Origin: Bacteroidota bacterium | GTDB lineage: Bacteria > Bacteroidota > Bacteroidia > JACPRZ01 | DNA: 64,000 nt | Assembly: GCA_016193485.1 (NCBI GenBank) | Contig: JACPRZ010000010.1 | Coordinates: 1-64,000, forward strand | Direction: 5' to 3' | Part shown: positions 59,375 to 64,000 of the stretch, piece after piece | Layout of the letters: each line of letters starts with the position of its first letter | Numbering within the stretch: position 1 is the stretch's first letter | The notes under the pieces: model-generated | The model's database searches: none | Told to the model about the DNA's origin: nothing | What the model saw: the letters and a program-made list of their open reading frames with translations, nothing else | Position numbers and translations under genes: made by a program

Positions 59375-61603
59375 ATGCGGTTAAATTTTGCGCTTATCGC
59401 ATCCATTGTTTTTGCAGTAGGACTGGTATCTTTGGCTTTTACGCTCTACCAGATTTCAAATGAAAGAGACAAATTAAACAGCGAACTTGAAAGCAGAACG
59501 GTTCGTATTGCGGAAGAATTCTGCATAAACTATTATTCATATACGCAGGATAGCGCCCGGGAGCAAATACGATATTTTGCCGACAGCATCAGCAATCAAT
59601 ATCAATTATCGGGAATAGCCGTTTATTTCAACCCCGATAGTATTGTAGCCACAAACCCTTCTGTTTTTCCTTACCTGGAAAATTCTCTTGATTATATCGC
59701 GCAATCTATAATTGCCGACACGTCCATTGGAAATATTGTTTCAGTGAGCGGTAAAGAAATATATCAATACATCAAACCGCTAAAACAATTTAACATTCCG
59801 GATCGTGCAATTATCTTTTACTCCGATGCCGGATACATTGACAATATCATCAACGGGATCTGGTTTCGCAACTTCATCCGTTGGTTCGTACAGGCATTAT
59901 TCGTCTCCTTCATTACCGTGCTGATTATTCGATGGGGAATTTTCAGCCCCATCAATAAAATTGTTGGATGGATAAAAGCGGCACGCATAGGAAACGTAGA
60001 AGAATTAAGCAGAAAGCCGCCAGCGAAATTTCTTGCGCCCTTGCATCAGGAGATTGTTCACATCGCCAAAGCCATGTTTGAAGCCAAAGCCATTGCAGAA
60101 GAAGAAGCCCGCTTGCGCTCCAGTGCCGAAGCAATCTGGACACCCGAACGGCTAAAAATAGAAATGGAAAATCTTTTACAGGGCAAAAAAATGATTGTCG
60201 TTTCCAACCGTGAACCCTATATGCACATTCACGATGGCAAAAATATTAAGTGCATTGTTCCTGCAAGCGGAATGATCACTGCAATGGAACCAATCCTGAA
60301 AGCGTGTGGCGGGCTGTGGATTGCATCCGGAACAGGAGACGCAGACAAAGAAACAGTTGGTAAAAATGACAAAGTACAAGTTCCTCCCGATGAGCCGAAA
60401 TATACGTTGAAACGGCTGTGGCTGGCAAAGGAAGAAGAAGACCATTTTTACTATGGCTTTTCAAATGAAGGATTGTGGCCGCTTTGTCATATTGCACACA
60501 CACGCCCCACATTCAGAAAAGAGGACTGGCATTATTACAAAAAAGTAAATGATGACTTTGCAAAAGCAGTTATTGAAGAAACAGCCGATGAAGAACAACC
60601 CTTTATTTTAATTCAGGATTATCATTTTGCCCTGCTGCCTGAACTCATAAAAAAAGAAAAGCCCAATGCAAAAGTCGCCATCTTCTGGCATATCCCCTGG
60701 CCTAATCCCGAATCATTCGGTATTTGTCCCTGGCAAAGAGAAATACTGAAGGGAATGCTTGGGGCGGATTTAATCGGGTTTCACACGCAATATCATTGCA
60801 ACCATTTTCTTGAAACGGTAAATAATGCCCTTGAATCAAGAGTTTCATGGGAGAATTTTTCAGTGAGGATGGAAGGGAGCACAACTTATGTAAAGCCGTT
60901 TCCTATAAGTATTGCATTCACCCTGAAGGATTATGATAATGACAACTTTTCCAAAGTGGACCCGTCACAATTGCTTGGCGAACATGGTATCAGCGCCAGG
61001 TATATGGGGGTGGGCGTGGACAGGATTGATTATACAAAGGGCATCATAGAAAGGTTTCTTGCCGTTGAACGCTTTTTGGAAAAAAATCCTGAATATCAGG
61101 GCGAATTTACTTTCGTGCAAATAGGAGCCCCCAGCCGTACCCTGCTTAAAAGTTACTCGGATATGGTCAGTACAGTTGAGAAAGAAGCCGAGAGAATAAA
61201 CTGGAAGTTCAAAGCAAAAAACCGGAAAGCGATACTGCTGTTAAAACGGCACCACAGCCACGAAGAAATAACTCCATTTTACGCCTCGGCAAATTTCTGC
61301 ATGGTTACATCATTGCACGATGGAATGAATTTAGTGGCAAAAGAATTTTTGGCGGCACGAAATCAAAATGATGGCGTTTTGATCCTCAGCCGTTTTGCCG
61401 GTGCCTCCCGGGAACTTCATGGAGCAATCATCATTAATCCCTATGATATTGAAAAATCAGCAGATGCAATAAAACAAGCATTGGAAATGTCCGCAGAAGA
61501 ACAGGAACAACGCATGAAACAAATGCGGCAGGTGATTGTAAAACACAATATTTATTCATGGGCAGCGGATTTATTAAAAACAATGGCAACCATTCAAAAT
61601 TAA
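59375..61603 (+). CDS. otsA: Membrane-sensor/HAMP-like fusion to trehalose-6-phosphate synthase
   Basis: The C-terminal about 470 residues are a GT20 synthase that joins UDP-glucose (or another NDP-glucose) to glucose 6-phosphate. Visible are MIVVSNREPY, the WHIPWPNPESFG acceptor block, LIGFHTQYHCNHFL, GVGVDRIDYTKGI (donor site) and SLHDGMNLVAKEFLAARN. Unusually, it follows a sensor-like N-terminus: helix 1 (residues 4-24), an extracytoplasmic domain (about 25-165), helix 2 (166-188) and a HAMP-like linker (about 189-250; SPINKIVGWIKAARIG). Ordinary OtsA has about 470 residues and is soluble. The layout suggests synthesis is gated by an extracellular signal such as osmolarity; this is inference. 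Confidence 0.93.
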   Translation: MRLNFALIASIVFAVGLVSLAFTLYQISNERDKLNSELESRTVRIAEEFCINYYSYTQDSAREQIRYFADSISNQYQLSGIAVYFNPDSIVATNPSVFPYLENSLDYIAQSIIADTSIGNIVSVSGKEIYQYIKPLKQFNIPDRAIIFYSDAGYIDNIINGIWFRNFIRWFVQALFVSFITVLIIRWGIFSPINKIVGWIKAARIGNVEELSRKPPAKFLAPLHQEIVHIAKAMFEAKAIAEEEARLRSSAEAIWTPERLKIEMENLLQGKKMIVVSNREPYMHIHDGKNIKCIVPASGMITAMEPILKACGGLWIASGTGDADKETVGKNDKVQVPPDEPKYTLKRLWLAKEEEDHFYYGFSNEGLWPLCHIAHTRPTFRKEDWHYYKKVNDDFAKAVIEETADEEQPFILIQDYHFALLPELIKKEKPNAKVAIFWHIPWPNPESFGICPWQREILKGMLGADLIGFHTQYHCNHFLETVNNALESRVSWENFSVRMEGSTTYVKPFPISIAFTLKDYDNDNFSKVDPSQLLGEHGISARYMGVGVDRIDYTKGIIERFLAVERFLEKNPEYQGEFTFVQIGAPSRTLLKSYSDMVSTVEKEAERINWKFKAKNRKAILLLKRHHSHEEITPFYASANFCMVTSLHDGMNLVAKEFLAARNQNDGVLILSRFAGASRELHGAIIINPYDIEKSADAIKQALEMSAEEQEQRMKQMRQVIVKHNIYSWAADLLKTMATIQN

Positions 61604-61644
61604 ATTCGGAATTTTCATGTCCTGTTTGATTTTAAGGCCAAAAT

Positions 61645-61664
61645 ATTTCTAATAAATTTCTAAT
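61645..61664 (+). promoter_or_regulatory. Direct repeat, probable response-regulator box
   Basis: ATTTCTAAT occurs twice, at 61645-61653 and 61656-61664, with an 11-bp period. OmpR-type regulators bind tandem half-sites of this spacing as head-to-tail dimers. The repeat lies where a -33 element would be. Confidence 0.6.
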
Positions 61665-61680
61665 CTTCCTTTTTGTTTTT

Positions 61681-61688
61681 TACTTTCG
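61681..61688 (+). promoter_or_regulatory. Predicted -7 box of the nhaD operon
   Basis: TACTTTCG differs from TAnnTTTG in one position and lies 36 bp before the GTG of nhaD. No -33 TTG is seen at the usual distance, as expected for an activator-dependent promoter. Confidence 0.5.
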
Positions 61689-61724
61689 TTTTTTCAGAAT
61701 ATTGCGCTCTGATTTTCTAAAACT

Positions 61725-63005
61725 GTGAGCGCGACTATTATCACAATCTTCATCTTTGGCTATATCGCCATCGCATTTGAACATTACATTAAATTAAACA
61801 AAGCCGCAAGCGCACTACTTACAGGAGTATTATGCTGGACAGTTTACATTATGTCAGGGAGCGAGGTAACCGACATTCATTTCATTTCAGAACAGTTAAT
61901 GGAGCATTTCAGCGGCATTGCCGGCATACTTTTCTTTTTGCTCGGTGCAATGACCATTGTAGAGTTGGTGGACGCACACGATGGTTTTAAAGCAGTAACC
62001 GGTTTAATTAAAACCGATGACAAGAGAAAATTGCTTTGGATTGTAAGTTTTTTCGCTTTTTTTCTATCGGCAGTATTAGACAATCTGACAACAACCATTG
62101 TAATGGTTTCACTTCTCAGGAAATTAATATCTGATAATAAAGAAAGGTTATTTTTTGCAGGAATGATAGTGATTGCAGCCAATGCCGGAGGCGCATGGAG
62201 CCCGATTGGAGATGTTACCACTACAATGTTATGGATTGGCGGGCAAATTACCACAGGAAAAATTATTCCACTGCTTATTCTTCCAAGCATTATTTGTTTA
62301 ATGGTTCCGTTAATTGTAATCTCTTTTGCCGTAAAAGGGAAGACAAATTCACCGGCCGCTGAAATTGAAAAAACGGCAACTAATCCTTTTGAAAGAAATG
62401 TTATTTTTATTACAGGCATTTGTGCGTTAATTTTTGTGCCTGTATTTAAAACCATTACACATCTTCCGCCATTTATGGGTATGCTTTTCGGGCTTAGCAT
62501 ACTTTGGATTGTTGCGGAAATTATTCATATGGGGAAAGAAGAGGAAATCAAATATCCTTTTTCAATAGTAAGAGCGTTGGAAAAAATTGACACTTCATGC
62601 GTTTTGTTTTTCCTGGGAATTTTAATTGCCATTTCAGCGCTGGAATCAACAGGATTGCTCAGGCAACTTGCCTCAACAATGGATGAAAAAATAGAAAATC
62701 AGAATATTATTGTACTGTCCATCGGTTTGCTGTCTGCAATAATTGATAATGTGCCTTTAGTTGCCGCTTCAATGGGAATGTACCCGCTATCCGTTTTTCC
62801 CACGGACCATTATTTTTGGGTATTTATTGCCTATTGCGCGGGAACCGGTGGAAGCATTTTAATTATCGGTTCAGCGGCTGGCGTGGCGGCAATGGGAATG
62901 GAAAAAATCGAGTTCTTCTGGTACATAAAAAAAATCGGATGGCTTGCCCTCTTAGGATACTTTGGCGGTGCATTTTTTTATCTATTTCAAAGCCAACTAT
63001 TCTGA
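61725..63005 (+). CDS. nhaD: Na+/H+ antiporter NhaD
   Basis: NhaD exchanges cytoplasmic Na+ (or Li+) for external protons and is common in salt-adapted bacteria. The 426-residue protein has about 12 membrane helices. Family segments are HFSGIAGILFFLLGAMTIVELVDAHDGF, SFFAFFLSAVLDNLTTTIVMVSLLR (Asp-Asn in a helix), AANAGGAWSPIGDVTTTMLWIGG and LLSAIIDNVPLVAASMGMY. Length is normal. The start codon is GTG at 61725. A response-regulator gene follows after 78 bp. Beside the trehalose genes it completes an osmotic/salt-stress set. Confidence 0.93.
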   Translation: MSATIITIFIFGYIAIAFEHYIKLNKAASALLTGVLCWTVYIMSGSEVTDIHFISEQLMEHFSGIAGILFFLLGAMTIVELVDAHDGFKAVTGLIKTDDKRKLLWIVSFFAFFLSAVLDNLTTTIVMVSLLRKLISDNKERLFFAGMIVIAANAGGAWSPIGDVTTTMLWIGGQITTGKIIPLLILPSIICLMVPLIVISFAVKGKTNSPAAEIEKTATNPFERNVIFITGICALIFVPVFKTITHLPPFMGMLFGLSILWIVAEIIHMGKEEEIKYPFSIVRALEKIDTSCVLFFLGILIAISALESTGLLRQLASTMDEKIENQNIIVLSIGLLSAIIDNVPLVAASMGMYPLSVFPTDHYFWVFIAYCAGTGGSILIIGSAAGVAAMGMEKIEFFWYIKKIGWLALLGYFGGAFFYLFQSQLF

Positions 63006-63019
63006 TTGATTCTTTACCC

Positions 63020-63027
63020 TATTTTTG
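63020..63027 (+). promoter_or_regulatory. Possible internal -7 box before the response regulator
   Basis: TATTTTTG matches TAnnTTTG, 56 bp before the regulator gene, so the two-component genes may also be read without nhaD. Confidence 0.4.
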
Positions 63028-63083
63028 CTGATAAAATCACCATTGAATTACTATCGTACTAAAGCGGCATCATCATTTTCAGA

Positions 63084-63761
63084 ATGAAAATTCTCCTGAT
63101 AGAAGATGAAGTGAAAACCGCACAATCGCTTAAAAATGGTTTGGAAGAAAATCATTTTGAAGTTGACTTGGCTTACGATGGACAAACCGCACTGCAACTT
63201 GCCCTGAAAAATACTTACCAAGTCATAATTTCCGACATAATAATTCCTCACATTAATGGTTTAGAGTTTTGTTCTAAAATCAGGGAAAAAGGAATACAAA
63301 CACCCCTGCTTATGCTCACTGCTCTTGGTACAACAGAAGATAAAGTAACGGGATTTGGTTCAGGTGCTGACGACTATCTTGTTAAACCGTTTGCGTTTGA
63401 GGAATTGATGGCAAGGGTGCGCGCCTTGATGAAACGAAGCACAGGAATTACAAATACGGGTAATTCATTACGATTTGCCGATTTGGAATTAAATCTTGAC
63501 ACAAAAACCGCATTCCGGTCGGGAAAGGAAATAATGCTCACCGCAAGAGAATTTGCCTTGATGGAATATTTTATGAGGAACAAAGGAAAAGTCGTTTCAA
63601 AAACCGATATTGCCGAGAAGGTCTGGGACATTACATTTGACACGGGGACAAATGTTATAGAAGTGTACATAAGTTACCTTAGAAATAAAATCGATAAAAA
63701 TTTTCCCGATAAACTCATCCACACCATTCATGGATTGGGCTATGTCCTAAAGGAAAAATAA
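63084..63761 (+). CDS. OmpR-family response regulator
   Basis: The 225-residue regulator has a receiver domain (about 1-115) with acidic pocket residues in LLIEDE, the phospho-acceptor Asp51 in IISDIIIPHINGLEF, a switch Thr in LTALG and DYLVKPFAFEEL (Lys). A winged-helix DNA-binding domain follows (about 128-222; LTAREFALMEYFMRNKGKVVSK, VIEVYISYLRNKIDKNF, IHTIHGLGYVLKEK). It is of the CusR/PhoP type. It probably binds the ATTTCTAAT direct repeat upstream of nhaD and so controls its own operon. The kinase gene starts at the next base after the stop. Confidence 0.95.
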   Translation: MKILLIEDEVKTAQSLKNGLEENHFEVDLAYDGQTALQLALKNTYQVIISDIIIPHINGLEFCSKIREKGIQTPLLMLTALGTTEDKVTGFGSGADDYLVKPFAFEELMARVRALMKRSTGITNTGNSLRFADLELNLDTKTAFRSGKEIMLTAREFALMEYFMRNKGKVVSKTDIAEKVWDITFDTGTNVIEVYISYLRNKIDKNFPDKLIHTIHGLGYVLKEK

Positions 63762-64000
63762 ATGCAAATCCGCACAAAATTAACTATCCGTTTCACGGTA
63801 ATTGCTGCTTCCATTCTATTTTTTTCACTCTGTTCTATTTATTATTTTTCAGAAAAACACAGAGAAAATGAATTTTACAATGCTTTGAAGAACAAAGCAT
63901 TCACAACTGCCGATTTATTAATTAAAGTTCAGGAGGTTGATTCTTCCCTCTTAAAGATTATTGACAAAAACAAAAAAGATGTCTTTCACTATGAAAATAT
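63762..64000 (+). CDS. Sensor histidine kinase, N-terminal part (cut by window end)
   Basis: The ATG follows the regulator stop codon directly. The 79 visible codons begin MQIRTKLTIRFTVIAASILFF, a short cytoplasmic start and a first membrane helix (about residues 9-30), then SEKHRENEFYNALKNKAFTTADLLIKV, the beginning of an extracytoplasmic sensor region. This arrangement is typical of kinases paired with OmpR-type regulators. HAMP, HisKA and ATPase domains would lie beyond the window, so the assignment rests on topology and position. Confidence 0.8.
   Translation, partial: MQIRTKLTIRFTVIAASILFFSLCSIYYFSEKHRENEFYNALKNKAFTTADLLIKVQEVDSSLLKIIDKNKKDVFHYEN

Overview
The window is chromosomal DNA from a member of the Bacteroidota. 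The evidence is consistent: type IX secretion C-terminal sorting domains on large secreted proteins, the family-specific -7 promoter box TAnnTTTG in front of many genes on both strands, Bacteroidota-typical proteins (DUF4295 next to rpmG, DUF3098 next to ftsX, a DUF1573 protein, TamB), and tRNA genes without an encoded CCA. Base composition is moderately AT-rich. No rRNA, CRISPR array, prophage or transposase gene was seen.

Layout. 1-2.4 kb: the 3' end of a group II intron abuts a compact minus-strand defence operon (C5 DNA methyltransferase, probable restriction endonuclease, Vsr). 2.5-12.4 kb: NamZ-type muramidase, M16 protease, two T9SS-exported Ig-like proteins, an aminotransferase and a methyltransferase. 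12.4-22 kb: housekeeping (DUF1573, valS, rpmG, tRNA-Lys, aroQ, an M23 peptidase, rny) with a probable structured RNA in front of rny. 22-36 kb: a surface-polysaccharide locus (nucleotide-sugar enzymes, Wzz-like, Wzx, Wzy, several GT2 transferases, a WbpV/WbpL-like pair, an O-antigen ligase-like protein). A minus-strand block inside it (25.4-28.8 kb) looks acquired. 36-51 kb: envelope and housekeeping genes (tamB, tsaD, birA, ftsX, a Zn-ribbon protein, a FadL-like porin, a Tyr-rich lipoprotein, proS). 51-53.3 kb: a RloA/RloB-type AAA-ATPase plus TOPRIM-like pair with two palindromes flanking its promoter, next to tRNA-Glu. 53.3-57 kb: small metal-binding proteins, a Crp/Fnr regulator, a GxxExxY nuclease-like gene bounded by inverted repeats, and moaA. 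57-64 kb: an apparent osmoadaptation island with otsB, a cytoplasmic trehalase, a membrane-sensor/OtsA fusion, the Na+/H+ antiporter nhaD and an OmpR-type two-component system cut by the window end.

How the parts work together. The last island pairs trehalose synthesis and breakdown with Na+ export and a sensor system, and a direct repeat upstream of nhaD suggests the response regulator controls its own operon. The polysaccharide locus holds initiation, sugar modification, assembly, export, chain-length control, polymerisation and a candidate ligase.

The intergenic space is rich in palindromic repeats, several nested in one another. The 20-bp palindrome CCTGCCTGCCGGCAGGCAGG, or a derivative, appears four times, each time inside another repeat or inside the intron. 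One more recurring unit joins a -7 promoter box to a GC-rich hairpin and lies in front of both rpmG and the Zn-ribbon gene.
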